63,205 nt of DNA from Nostoc sp. FACHB-973 (GTDB lineage: Bacteria > Cyanobacteriota > Cyanobacteriia > Cyanobacteriales > Nostocaceae): NCBI RefSeq assembly GCF_014698115.1, contig NZ_JACJSJ010000045.1:1-63205 (forward strand), given 5' to 3'. Below the pieces are notes generated by a model that was not told where the DNA came from, ran no database searches, and was given only the letters and a program-made list of their open reading frames with translations. Position 1 is the stretch's first letter. The number at the start of each line of letters is the position of its first letter. A program made the translations under genes and the position numbers. Of the stretch, positions 42,251 through 50,003 are shown piece by piece.

Positions 42251-42750
42251 AGCAACTGATCGCCTGAAATTATGCCGTTAACTGTAATACATCCTAGCGT
42301 GATGCTAACTTGGTTCAAGGTGCGGATTTCTCCCTAATACTCAAGGGGGGCTAGCATCTGCCAATGTTTGGCTTCTAAGATATTCTGATTATATTAATGT
42401 ATTTGGATAAGTTTTCCGTAGCGCTAAAGTAGTGCTTTGAAGTTATTTACCTGAAACAGCAAGAAGGCTCACACTGAATCTGTACTCACGGAGCGTGTTG
42501 AGACGGCAGTCACTCATGGGGGAAACCCCCAAGACCGCGCTGCCTTATGAATTGCGCGTGAGTTGTTAGCGTTCGCGGAGCGTCTCGTAGAGAAGCGGGG
42601 CGTACTCGCCCGGAGTGTAGTCTGACCAAATTTCTCGCGTAGCGAAAACCGGGAAGACTACAACGACGAAACGAGCAAAATATTCAGGGGATCTGCGGAA
42701 GGGTGAAATCTCTGTTATCATGAACACGCGAACACGGTAAGGTCGATACC
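42251..42750. other. Intergenic region with GC-rich dispersed repeat before tnpB
   Basis: The clpR promoter side (42251-42450) has no recognisable motif. 42490-42640 is a GC-rich dispersed palindrome: CATGGGGGAAACCCCCAAGA is nearly the inverse of the text at about 4716-4735. The last 100 bp should contain the left end of the TnpB element, but I could not define its boundary. Confidence 0.5.
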
Positions 42751-43998
42751 ATGTATAGATCGCTAAAAGTTAGAATTTATCCTACTGACGAGCAAGAATC
42801 CTATCTAGCTCAATGTTTTGGTAATACTCGATGGTTGTGGAATTATATGCTTAATGCCACAACTACTGCGTATAAAGAAACTGGCAAAGGGCTTTCTAAA
42901 GCGGCTATGGACAAGTTGCTTCCAGGATTGAAAAAGGAATATGAATGGTTGGGACTTGCTTATAGTCAGGTTCTGCAACGAGTCACATTCAATCTTTCAA
43001 GCGCGTTTGTCAATTTCTTTGAAGGACGCACTAAATTCCCTAACTTTAAATCTAAACATGGTAAGCAATCGATTCAATATCCCCAGAGGGTGAAACTAAT
43101 GCCACAGGATTCTGTAATTAAGTTGCCTGGGAACTTGGGGTTGATGAAAGCCGTGTTTCACAAAGAACTACCGGACGCGAAGGTACAAACTGTCACAATA
43201 TCGAGAAATGCAGATGGTAAATACTACGCTTCAATTCTTTTCCATCAAACTGACAATCCGGTAGTTGCGATTAGAGAATCTATCGGTGTTGACTTAGGAT
43301 TGAAGAACTTTGCTATAACGTCTGTTGGTTCAAAATATGACCTGCCTAAGAAGCAATTAGCGAAGTTAGAAAAGAACAGAAAACGCAAACAGAAAAAGTT
43401 AGCGAGAAAGACGGATAAAACTTCTAACAAACGTCGGAAAGCTAAACGACTAGTTGCAAAAGTATCTAGCAAAATTGCTAGAGTGAGAGAGGATTTTCTA
43501 CATAAGCTATCTCGCAAAATAGCATCCGAAAACCAAGTGATTTGTGTAGAAGACTTGGCAGTTAAGAATATGGTGATAAATCCTAATCTGGCAAAAGCTA
43601 TCAGTGACCAGGGTTGGGGAATGTTTCAAACCATGCTTAAATACAAAGCCGAGAAATTTGGACACACCTATCTTGAAATTGGTCGTTTCTTCCCATCTTC
43701 TCAACTTTGTAGCGAAACTCTACTACCAATCCCAATGCTACAAAATGGTTATGATTCATTGGGTGTAAGGTTTGTAGATTGTCCACACTGTCAGAAACAG
43801 CATGATAGAGATATTAATGCTGCAATAAATATTAGAAATGAAGGATTGCGACTTTTGGCGTTAGGAACTAGCGCTTCTGCCCTTGGAGGGGATGTAAGAC
43901 CAAAGTCTTCAGGACGTAAAAAATCCATGAATTCCGAGGCAATCCCCAATGAATTGGGAAGCCCACACCCTATCTGTACTCAGATGGGTGTTGGGTAG
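42751..43998 (+). CDS. tnpB: TnpB RNA-guided nuclease / OrfB transposon protein (IS200/IS605 group)
   Basis: A TnpB-type protein, an RNA-guided DNA nuclease that helps its insertion sequence persist. N-terminal SLKVRIYPTDEQESYLAQCF. The RuvC acidic residues are Asp in SIGVDLGLKNFAITS, Glu in ICVEDLAVKNM, and Asp in HDRDINAAINI, all present. The usual four-Cys zinc finger keeps CPHC before HDRD, but the first half reads SQLCSETLLP, with only one Cys. 415 residues. No TnpA transposase is nearby, so the element is of the solo-TnpB kind. The last codons run into the right-end hairpin. Confidence 0.94.
   Translation: MYRSLKVRIYPTDEQESYLAQCFGNTRWLWNYMLNATTTAYKETGKGLSKAAMDKLLPGLKKEYEWLGLAYSQVLQRVTFNLSSAFVNFFEGRTKFPNFKSKHGKQSIQYPQRVKLMPQDSVIKLPGNLGLMKAVFHKELPDAKVQTVTISRNADGKYYASILFHQTDNPVVAIRESIGVDLGLKNFAITSVGSKYDLPKKQLAKLEKNRKRKQKKLARKTDKTSNKRRKAKRLVAKVSSKIARVREDFLHKLSRKIASENQVICVEDLAVKNMVINPNLAKAISDQGWGMFQTMLKYKAEKFGHTYLEIGRFFPSSQLCSETLLPIPMLQNGYDSLGVRFVDCPHCQKQHDRDINAAINIRNEGLRLLALGTSASALGGDVRPKSSGRKKSMNSEAIPNELGSPHPICTQMGVG
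43962..43995 (+). ncRNA. Right-end hairpin of TnpB element, probable omega/reRNA scaffold end
   Basis: An imperfect hairpin: CCCACACCC, T bulge, ATCTG, loop TACT, CAGAT, GGGTG, T bulge, TGGG. It overlaps the 3' end of tnpB and is immediately followed by its TAG. In IS605-type elements the guide RNA derives from this region, with the guide sequence from DNA just outside the right end (here after about 44001). RNA extent is inferred. Confidence 0.6.
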
Positions 43999-44036
43999 TT
44001 CACAAATATCTTTATCCTAAATAGGAACTTGGGGTT

Positions 44037-45293
44037 ATGAGGGTTAGCTTACAGCCTGTCTTAAATGATAGTAATTTGGACGCCAATCAACTGAATAGTC
44101 AACGTCAGTTGGGAATTTCGGTTTCGGCCATCGCTGAAAGTCAAGATCGCAATGTGCCACTGAATTTATGCTTAGTTCTCGATCATAGCGGTTCCATGAA
44201 TGGCCGACCGCTAGAAACGGTGAAAAAAGCGGCAAATCGTCTGGTGGATAGATTAAATCCTGGCGATCGCCTGAGTGTTGTAGTTTTTAATCACCGTGCT
44301 AAAGTCTTGATACCCAGTCAAGCGATCGAAGATCCAGAAAAAATTAAACAGCAAATTAACCGTCTAGCTGCTGATGGTGGAACTTCCATTGATGAAGGAT
44401 TGCGTTTGGGGATTGAAGAATTAGCCAAGGGAAAAAAAGATACTGTTTCCCAAGCCTTCTTATTAACCGATGGCGAAAATGAACATGGTGATAATAATCG
44501 CTGTTTGAAATTTGCCCAATTAGCTGCCAGCTATAATTTGACTTTGAATACTTTGGGATTTGGTGACAATTGGAACCAAGATGTTTTAGAAAAAATTGCT
44601 GATGCTGGCTTAGGTACTTTATCTTATATTCAAAAACCTGAACAAGCAGTTGATGAATTTGGCCGTTTGTTCAGCCGCGTCCAAGCAGTAGCCTTGACTA
44701 ATGCTTATCTGATATTCTCCCTCATGCCCAATGTCCGGCTAGCAGAACTCAAACCCGTCGCCCAAGTTTCTCCGGACACCATTGAGTTACCACTGCAACA
44801 AGAACCGGATGGACGTTTCTCTGTGCGCTTGGGAGATTTAATGAAAGACGCAGAACGGGTGATTTTGGCTAATATTTATTTGGGACAATTACCTTCAGGG
44901 AAACAAGCGATCGCTAATGTGCAAGTCCGCTACGATGACCCAGCCGCCAACGAAATTGGTTTATTTACCCCAAATCTGGCAATTTACGCCAACGTAATGG
45001 GAAATTACCAACCAAACCCCAATCCCCAGGTACAACAATCTATTTTGGCATTAGCGAAATATCGCCAAACTCAGTTAGCCGAGACGAAATTGCAACAAGG
45101 CGATCGCACTGGTGCCGCCACAATGCTACAAACTGCTGCCAAAACGGCTCTGCAAATGGGAGATACTGGTGCAGCCACAGTGTTGCAAACTTCTGCCACC
45201 CAGCTACAATCTGGTGGAGATTTGTCGGAAAGCGATCGCAAGAAAACCAGAATTGTCTCCAAAACAGTCTTGCAAGATACCCCTCCCCAATGA
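44037..45293 (+). CDS. von Willebrand factor A domain protein (copy 1)
   Basis: A 418-residue VWA protein. The metal-ion-dependent adhesion site is complete: D49-H-S-G-S in LCLVLDHSGSMNGRPLETV, Thr in GGTSIDEGLRLG, and Asp in FLLTDGENEHGD. A beta-rich middle domain follows, then a helical C-terminus with two similar units (AATMLQTAAKTALQMGD and AATVLQTSATQLQSGGD). No signal peptide, so cytosolic. It overlaps the next VWA gene by 4 bp (ATGA) and is about 60% similar to it by eye, so a tandem duplicate. Role unknown; such pairs are often linked to stress or chaperone-like functions. It starts only 39 bp after tnpB, so the element may have altered its promoter. Confidence 0.9.
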   Translation: MRVSLQPVLNDSNLDANQLNSQRQLGISVSAIAESQDRNVPLNLCLVLDHSGSMNGRPLETVKKAANRLVDRLNPGDRLSVVVFNHRAKVLIPSQAIEDPEKIKQQINRLAADGGTSIDEGLRLGIEELAKGKKDTVSQAFLLTDGENEHGDNNRCLKFAQLAASYNLTLNTLGFGDNWNQDVLEKIADAGLGTLSYIQKPEQAVDEFGRLFSRVQAVALTNAYLIFSLMPNVRLAELKPVAQVSPDTIELPLQQEPDGRFSVRLGDLMKDAERVILANIYLGQLPSGKQAIANVQVRYDDPAANEIGLFTPNLAIYANVMGNYQPNPNPQVQQSILALAKYRQTQLAETKLQQGDRTGAATMLQTAAKTALQMGDTGAATVLQTSATQLQSGGDLSESDRKKTRIVSKTVLQDTPPQ

Positions 45294-46570
45294 AAGTTAA
45301 ATTGCTCTCGGCGCTAAATGACAATAATGTTGATGTGGCTCAAACTAATAGCCAACGTCAATTGGCAATGACAATTTCGGCAATCGCTGGTGAGTTTGAC
45401 CAAAATCTCCCCCTTAACCTCTGCTTGATTCTAGATAAAAGTGGTTCCATGCATGGACAACCAATTAAAACAGTGATTCAAGCAGTGGAAGGATTAATCG
45501 ATCGGTTGAAAATTGGCGATCGCATTTCAGTTGTGGCTTTTGCGGGTTCTGCGGAAGTCATTATTCCTAATCAAGCGATCGAAGACCCCGAAAGCATCAA
45601 ATCTCAAATTAAAAAGAAACTGACTGCTAGCGGCGGTACGGTAATTGCCCAGGGTTTGGAACTGGGAATTACAGAACTGATGAAGGGTACAAGAGGTGCT
45701 GTTTCCCAAGCCTTTCTGCTGACGGATGGCCACGGTGAAAGCAGTTTGCGAATTTGGAAGTGGGATATTGGCCCAGATGACAATAAGCGCTGTTTGGAAC
45801 TCGCCCAAAAGGCTGCCAAGCTGAACTTAACTATCAACACTCTCGGATTTGGTAATAGCTGGAATCAGGATTTATTAGAAAAAATTGCCGATGTTGGTGG
45901 TGGTACTTTAGCTCATATCGAGCGTCCTGAACAAGCTTTAGAGCAGTTTAGCCGTTTGTTTGGGCGGATTCAATCTGTGGGGCTAACTAATGCTTACTTG
46001 TTATTATCTTTAGTACCAAATGTCCGACTAGCAGAATTTAAACCCATTGCCCAAGTTTCCCCAGACACAATTGAGTTAATAATGCAACCAGAAGATAGTG
46101 GCAGCTTTGCTGTACGCTTGGGAGATTTGATGCAGGATGTAGAAAGGGTAGTTTTGGCTAATATTTATTTGGGACAGTTGCCAGAAGGGAAACAGGTAAT
46201 TGGGCATCTGCAAATCCGCTATGATGACCCCTTGGTTAACCAACAAGGCTCACTTTCGCCCATTGTGCCAGTGTATGCAGAGGTAGTTAGGGCGTATCAA
46301 CCAGCATCTAATCCTCAGGTGCAGCAATCTATTTTAGCATTAGCGAAGTATCGCCAAACTCAGTTAGCAGAAGCGAAATTGCAAGAGGGCGATCGTACTG
46401 GTGCGGCAACAATGCTACAAACAGCCGCTAAAACCGCCCTGCAAATAGGAGATAAAGGTGCGGCGACAGTGTTGCAAACTTCCGCCACTCGCCTGCAAGC
46501 TGGGGAACAACTTTCGGAAGCTGACCTGAAGAAGACTAGAATTGCATCAAAAACAATTTTACAAGAATAG
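45290..46570 (+). CDS. von Willebrand factor A domain protein (copy 2)
   Basis: A 426-residue paralogue of the preceding gene. The MIDAS is D-K-S-G-S in LCLILDKSGSMHGQPIKTV, with SGGTVIAQGLELG and FLLTDGHGESS. It differs by an insertion of about 10 residues after the third motif (SLRIWKWDIGPDD). The C-terminal ILALAKYRQTQLAEAKLQEG and the AATMLQTAAKTALQ / AATVLQTSATRLQ units are almost the same as in copy 1, suggesting recent duplication or gene conversion at the 3' end. The start overlaps the stop of copy 1, so the two are surely co-transcribed. Confidence 0.9.
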   Translation: MKVKLLSALNDNNVDVAQTNSQRQLAMTISAIAGEFDQNLPLNLCLILDKSGSMHGQPIKTVIQAVEGLIDRLKIGDRISVVAFAGSAEVIIPNQAIEDPESIKSQIKKKLTASGGTVIAQGLELGITELMKGTRGAVSQAFLLTDGHGESSLRIWKWDIGPDDNKRCLELAQKAAKLNLTINTLGFGNSWNQDLLEKIADVGGGTLAHIERPEQALEQFSRLFGRIQSVGLTNAYLLLSLVPNVRLAEFKPIAQVSPDTIELIMQPEDSGSFAVRLGDLMQDVERVVLANIYLGQLPEGKQVIGHLQIRYDDPLVNQQGSLSPIVPVYAEVVRAYQPASNPQVQQSILALAKYRQTQLAEAKLQEGDRTGAATMLQTAAKTALQIGDKGAATVLQTSATRLQAGEQLSEADLKKTRIASKTILQE

Positions 46571-47162
46571 TAAAAATTCACGGTTGCTGTAAAAGGGTAT
46601 AAAAGTTTCGCGTCAAGACTTTGAAAGACTCTTGCTGAATGAAGCTTGCAACCTTTCGGCTCAACGATACACCAACATGAATGCGTAAATTACTTAAATA
46701 AACAAGCAAACTGGGGTTTGAGAAAGTAAAATGTCTTTTTGCTTGCTGAATCTACCGAAATGAGAAAGTAAACCGGGGTTTGAGAAAGTAAAATGTCTTT
46801 TTGCTTGCTGAATCTACCGAAATGAGAAAGCAAACTGGGGTTTGAGAAAGTAAAATGTCTTTTTACTTGCTGAATCTACTGAAATGAGAAAGCAAACTGG
46901 GGTTTGAGAAAGTAATCAAGCATTTTGAGAAAGCAATATGCCCTTTTGCTTATTGAATATGAAGTTTTGAGAAAGCAATATGCCTTTTTACTTATTGAAT
47001 ATAAATTTAAGTTAAATATGGGAAAGGTTAGGCATTAGACATCTCCAGAAATTAAATATCCGTTATCCAGAACCCTTGTAGAGACGTAGCACTGCTACGT
47101 CTCTACATTCATTTTCACCAGAGCACTGCTACGTCTCTACATTCATTTTCACCAGATGTCTA
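46571..47162. other. Repeat-filled intergenic region
   Basis: No intact gene. It contains the 62-bp tandem array (46705-47005) and a direct repeat of AGCACTGCTACGTCTCTACA plus TTCATTTTCACCAG at 47088-47156 (two copies). Confidence 0.7.
46705..47005. repeat. 62-bp tandem repeat array with degenerate ~55-bp tail
   Basis: Four phases of CTGGGGTTTGAGAAAGTAAA recur at 46711, 46773, 46835 and 46897, exactly 62 bp apart, separated by GCTTGCTGAATCTACCGAAA text. Two degenerate units follow (TTTTGAGAAAGCAATATGCC near 46922 and 46966). A further unit-like piece, TATGAAGTTTTGAGAAAGC, lies beyond the toxin gene at 48023-48041. Confidence 0.9.
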
Positions 47163-47255
47163 TTAGGCAACAAGGGTAAACGATGTGTCGATACCTGCAT
47201 CACGTAGCAATGCTGCCGCAGAGAGTGGTAATCCCTGACGGGGCAACAGTTTCAT
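47163..47255 (-). pseudogene. Fragment of a DUF5615 (PIN-like) toxin gene
   Basis: The minus strand reads MKLLPRQGLPLSAAALLRDA followed by GIDTSFTLVA and a stop. This resembles the N-terminus of DUF5615 PIN-like proteins (M-LLxDQGLPxSAAxLLRxxGxD), with Arg in place of the catalytic Asp, and lacks the remaining three quarters. I read it as a decayed toxin fragment. The evidence is a short pattern match only. Confidence 0.4.
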
Positions 47256-47356
47256 AGCGGTTAGGTAGTTCAATAATGCGATCGTCAAAGTAGGACGATG
47301 CAAAAATTAAGGCTTCTCCCACTAAAATAGAAAAATCATTCACGAGCGTTGTACTT

Positions 47357-47617
47357 ATGGGTAATGAAGTAGAACTACTTGAACACTGGCGAGAACTCAC
47401 ACCCCAAAAGCAACAAAAAGTTTTGGAGTTTGTTGAACGACTTAAATCTGAGTCAGAAACAACACCCCCCGAATCTGATTTTGTACCACAAACACCCTTA
47501 GCCAAAAAATTATGGTCAATCCGACAACGAGCGATCGCTGCTGGATTGCAACTTCTCAACGAAGACGAAATTGAACTTGAACTTGCTGCACGTCGCGGTG
47601 GATTGCGTGAGTCTTAA
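47357..47617 (+). CDS. Putative antitoxin paired with PIN toxin
   Basis: 86 residues: NEVELLEHWRELTPQKQQKV then LEFVERLKSESE, a helical N-terminus of the kind seen in cyanobacterial DUF2281/VapB-like antitoxins. The C-terminal QRAIAAGLQLLNEDEIELEL is probably the toxin-binding tail. Its stop overlaps the toxin start by 11 bp, the usual order (antitoxin first) with translational coupling. The antitoxin would neutralise the PIN ribonuclease and autorepress the pair; no operator was identified. Confidence 0.8.
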   Translation: MGNEVELLEHWRELTPQKQQKVLEFVERLKSESETTPPESDFVPQTPLAKKLWSIRQRAIAAGLQLLNEDEIELELAARRGGLRES

Positions 47618-48011
47618 GAAGACTTACATAGACTCTGGTGTACTGATCAGCGCTTTCCGTGGCATTCAGTCAGTCAGTATCAGAGCGAATCAAATTCTTA
47701 ACGATGAAAATCGAGAGTTTGCCTCAAGTCGCTTCGTTCAGTTAGAAGTCTTGCCTAAAGCAACTTTTAACAAGCAACAAGACGAAGCAGAATTTTACGA
47801 AACATTTTTTAGTGCTGTCATCCACTGGGCAACTGACTTAGAGCAAATTATGCAGAATGCCGATCAAATTGCCTGTACTTACGGTTTAGCTGCGATGGAT
47901 GCACTTCATGTGGCCGCTGCTCTGCAAATTAAAGCTGATCAACTGATCACCACTGAAAAGCCAACCAAACCAATGCATCGAGTAACGGAAATCCAGATTA
48001 TTTCAATATAA
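47607..48011 (+). CDS. PIN domain toxin (VapC-like ribonuclease)
   Basis: A 134-residue PIN-domain protein from the GTG at 47607. The acidic cluster is Asp in KKTYIDSGVLISAF, Glu in RFVQLEVLPKATF, and Asp in YGLAAMDALHVAAALQ. The last position reads LITTEKPTKP, with Glu where many VapC have Asp. It would act as a metal-dependent RNase arresting growth unless bound by the antitoxin. The longer frame back to 47571 overlaps the antitoxin gene and is less likely. Cytosolic. Confidence 0.87.
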   Translation: MSLKKTYIDSGVLISAFRGIQSVSIRANQILNDENREFASSRFVQLEVLPKATFNKQQDEAEFYETFFSAVIHWATDLEQIMQNADQIACTYGLAAMDALHVAAALQIKADQLITTEKPTKPMHRVTEIQIISI

Positions 48012-48047
48012 AGCTTATTAAATATGAAGTTTTGAGAAAGCCATAAG

Positions 48048-48162
48048 CCAATACAGTTCAGTTAAGGCTAAAAGTCTTTGTCAAAGTCAATTTTTTTAAC
48101 GAACCGCAAAGGACGCAAAGGACGCAAAGAGAAGGAAGAAATGCTTAACTGAACCGTATTGG
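48048..48162 (+). repeat. Family B MITE-like element, copy C
   Basis: The ends CCAATACAGTTCAGTTAAG and CTTAACTGAACCGTATTGG are inverted repeats of about 19 bp. The interior has AACGAACCGCAAAGGACGC and GGAAGAAATG. 115 bp, non-coding. No target duplication was found for this copy. Confidence 0.8.
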
Positions 48163-48270
48163 GTTTACATTTTCAAGATTAGCACTTTGCTAAAGCCTTT
48201 GTCTTGCAAAGACTAGCAAAACTCTGCTAAAAGTGCTACAGGTAAATAATTGGTAGCTTGAGAAATTCAA

Positions 48271-48657
48271 ATGAAAACCACTGGCATTCATCATATAGCT
48301 ATAATTTGTTCTGACTACGATCGCTCAAAAAAATTTTATGTCGAAACTTTAGGTTTTTCGATTATTGCAGAGACTTTTCGTACCGAGAGGAATTCTTATA
48401 AATTAGATTTGCGAGTTGGAGAAAATGCTCAAATAGAGTTATTCTCTTTCCCAAACCCTCCGCAACGATTTAGTAGTCCAGAGGCTTGTGGTTTAAGGCA
48501 TTTGGCTTTTAAAGTTGATGATGTTGAGCAAACTGTTGATTACTTAAAATCCCAAGGGGTCGAAACAGAAAATATCAGAATTGATGAACTTACAGGTAAA
48601 AAATTTACTTTTTTTAAAGACCCAGATAATTTGCCGTTAGAGATTTATGAAAATTAG
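48271..48657 (+). CDS. VOC family protein, glyoxalase I-like (YaeR type)
   Basis: 128 residues with the paired beta-alpha-beta-beta-beta fold. GIHHIAIICSDYDRSKKFYV carries the first metal His, IELFSFPNPPQRFSSPEACG the YaeR-type loop, LRHLAFKVDDVEQTVDYLKS the second His, and FFKDPDNLPLEIYEN the final Glu. Probably a metal-dependent lyase or dioxygenase-like enzyme; the substrate is unknown. Its 3' end overlaps the following acetyltransferase gene by 11 bp, so the two form an operon, which lies between two family B repeats. Confidence 0.92.
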   Translation: MKTTGIHHIAIICSDYDRSKKFYVETLGFSIIAETFRTERNSYKLDLRVGENAQIELFSFPNPPQRFSSPEACGLRHLAFKVDDVEQTVDYLKSQGVETENIRIDELTGKKFTFFKDPDNLPLEIYEN

Positions 48658-49108
48658 GGAATATAGATTATCTGATACTCAAGCAATCATGAAATTGTTT
48701 TACGATACAATTCATGAAATCAATATTGGCGACTACACCCAAGAACAAGTCGATGCTTGGGCACCAAAAAATATGGATTATGAAGTTTGGCACAAAAGAT
48801 TACAAACCAAGCTTCCCTATATTGCTGAAGATAATGGTGAGATAGTTGGGTTTGGAGAATTAGAAGCGGATGGTCACATTGATTGTTTTTATTGTCATAG
48901 CAAATACCAAAGAAAAGGTATTGGTTCAAAACTTTTAAATCATCTAGAAAATACTGCCAAATTACAAGGAATTAATCGACTATATACAGAAGCAAGTATT
49001 ACTGCAAAACCATTTTTTCAAAATCAGGGATTTAGCGTAGTCAGGGAACAGCAAGTAGAACGGCGGGGAGTTTGGTTTCAAAACTATGTAATGGAAAAAT
49101 ATCTGTAA
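48647..49108 (+). CDS. GNAT family N-acetyltransferase
   Basis: 153 residues. Start KIREYRLSDTQAIMKLFYDT, then the acetyl-CoA-binding segment CHSKYQRKGIGSKLLNHLEN (Q/RxxGxG/A pattern), and AKPFFQNQGFSVVREQQVER with the conserved Phe-x-x-x-GF. It transfers an acetyl group to an unknown amine, most similar in outline to the YafP-type small acetyltransferases. Overlaps the VOC gene by 11 bp. Cytosolic. Confidence 0.92.
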   Translation: MKIREYRLSDTQAIMKLFYDTIHEINIGDYTQEQVDAWAPKNMDYEVWHKRLQTKLPYIAEDNGEIVGFGELEADGHIDCFYCHSKYQRKGIGSKLLNHLENTAKLQGINRLYTEASITAKPFFQNQGFSVVREQQVERRGVWFQNYVMEKYL

Positions 49109-49599
49109 ATTTGCACTAATAAAATAGACTTGTTGTAAAAGTCCTTATTTGTGTTATCTTCTCTACTGCAAAAATATTTATTTTACTTTGAACAGAACTA
49201 ATTTTTCAGACATAAGTTATGTAATTTTGTCTAAAAAATTAGTTAGTTAATATTGTCATTTCTAAGTTAATCAACCATAATAAAAATTACTATTTAGGCA
49301 TTAATAGGTTCGCTATCTGCTGATTTTTTTATTGTTCTCAACAACAAACTTACAAGCATAGTCTCAAGCAAAAAATATAAGGCAATACAGTTCATTTAAG
49401 GCTAAAACTCTTTGTTAAATTCAATTTTTTAACGTACCCGCAGGATACCGCAAAAGAAGAGAAGAAAGAAATGCTCAACTGAACTGTATTGAAATATAAG
49501 GTGCTACTATGGATAATAATTATATGAGTCAGGTTCTGAGTTATTATTTTATTGAGCATATTTAAATTATTTTGACTACTTGTATCAAACCTCATTAAA
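49109..49599. other. AT-rich intergenic region with MITE
   Basis: No gene is visible. Family B copy D (49383-49491) lies in the middle. The rest is AT-rich, with TTATTTT and TAATTTT runs, and probably contains the promoter of the next gene. Confidence 0.5.
49383..49491 (+). repeat. Family B MITE-like element, copy D, with 10-bp target duplication
   Basis: The ends CAATACAGTTCATTTAAG and CTCAACTGAACTGTATTG are inverted. The sequence AAATATAAGG occurs directly on both sides (49373-49382 and 49492-49501), the mark of insertion by a transposase. 109 bp, non-coding. Confidence 0.88.
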
Positions 49600-49998
49600 A
49601 TGCTCTTACTCTGTAAAATAATTGCTGTTAACCGATATATTAATATAGTTATATTAAATATAATAGTATCAATAAATAATCTAATATCCAATAAAGTAGA
49701 AGCAAAAAACTATCCGACTATAGGCTTAATAAATTATTTTAATTTCCCTGCATCAAATAGAAAAACAGCATTTATATCGTATTCAATCAAATCTGCGAAA
49801 AACAGATTTAAAAATATAGTTATTGCACAAGTATCTACTCACGTACCAGCTAACATTTTCCCTAATCCTAATCCAAGTTTACCAGAACTAATCAACCCGT
49901 TCCAAATACCAGAGTCTACTCCTGAGGAGAATAACAGCATAGATCCAATTATTCCAAATGAGCAAAATGGTAATCCGATTTTAAAAAAAAAACTCTAG
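49600..49998 (+). CDS. N-terminal part of frameshifted outer-membrane-like protein
   Basis: 132 codons: a hydrophobic N-terminus with Ile/Val-rich stretches (IAVNRYINIVILNIIVSINN), then a Pro/Asn-rich linker (ANIFPNPNPSLPELINPF, QIPESTPEENN) of the kind that precedes beta-barrel modules in cyanobacterial outer-membrane proteins. The frame breaks off at NPILKKKL and a stop, immediately after a run of ten A (49983-49992). One extra A (or two fewer) joins it to the next frame. I regard the two frames as one gene, interrupted or slippage-dependent. Confidence 0.65.
   Translation: MLLLCKIIAVNRYINIVILNIIVSINNLISNKVEAKNYPTIGLINYFNFPASNRKTAFISYSIKSAKNRFKNIVIAQVSTHVPANIFPNPNPSLPELINPFQIPESTPEENNSIDPIIPNEQNGNPILKKKL
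49983..49992 (+). other. A10 homopolymer at frameshift point
   Basis: Ten consecutive A residues in the coding strand, where the two reading frames would join. Such runs are known sites of transcriptional slippage, natural indels and sequencing error. Confidence 0.9.
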
Positions 49999-50003
49999 AA
50001 TTA

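Noticed and set aside
43245..43704. Minus-strand frames within tnpB
   Set aside because: Shadows of the Lys/Arg-rich tnpB coding sequence.
46705..47005. Could the 62-bp array be a CRISPR?
   Set aside because: The whole 62-bp unit is conserved between copies; there are no variable spacers and no cas genes in the window.
47200..47559. 119-codon minus-strand frame over the antitoxin gene
   Set aside because: Most of it is the complement of the antitoxin gene, which has the better start, the operon overlap with the toxin and a family-like sequence.
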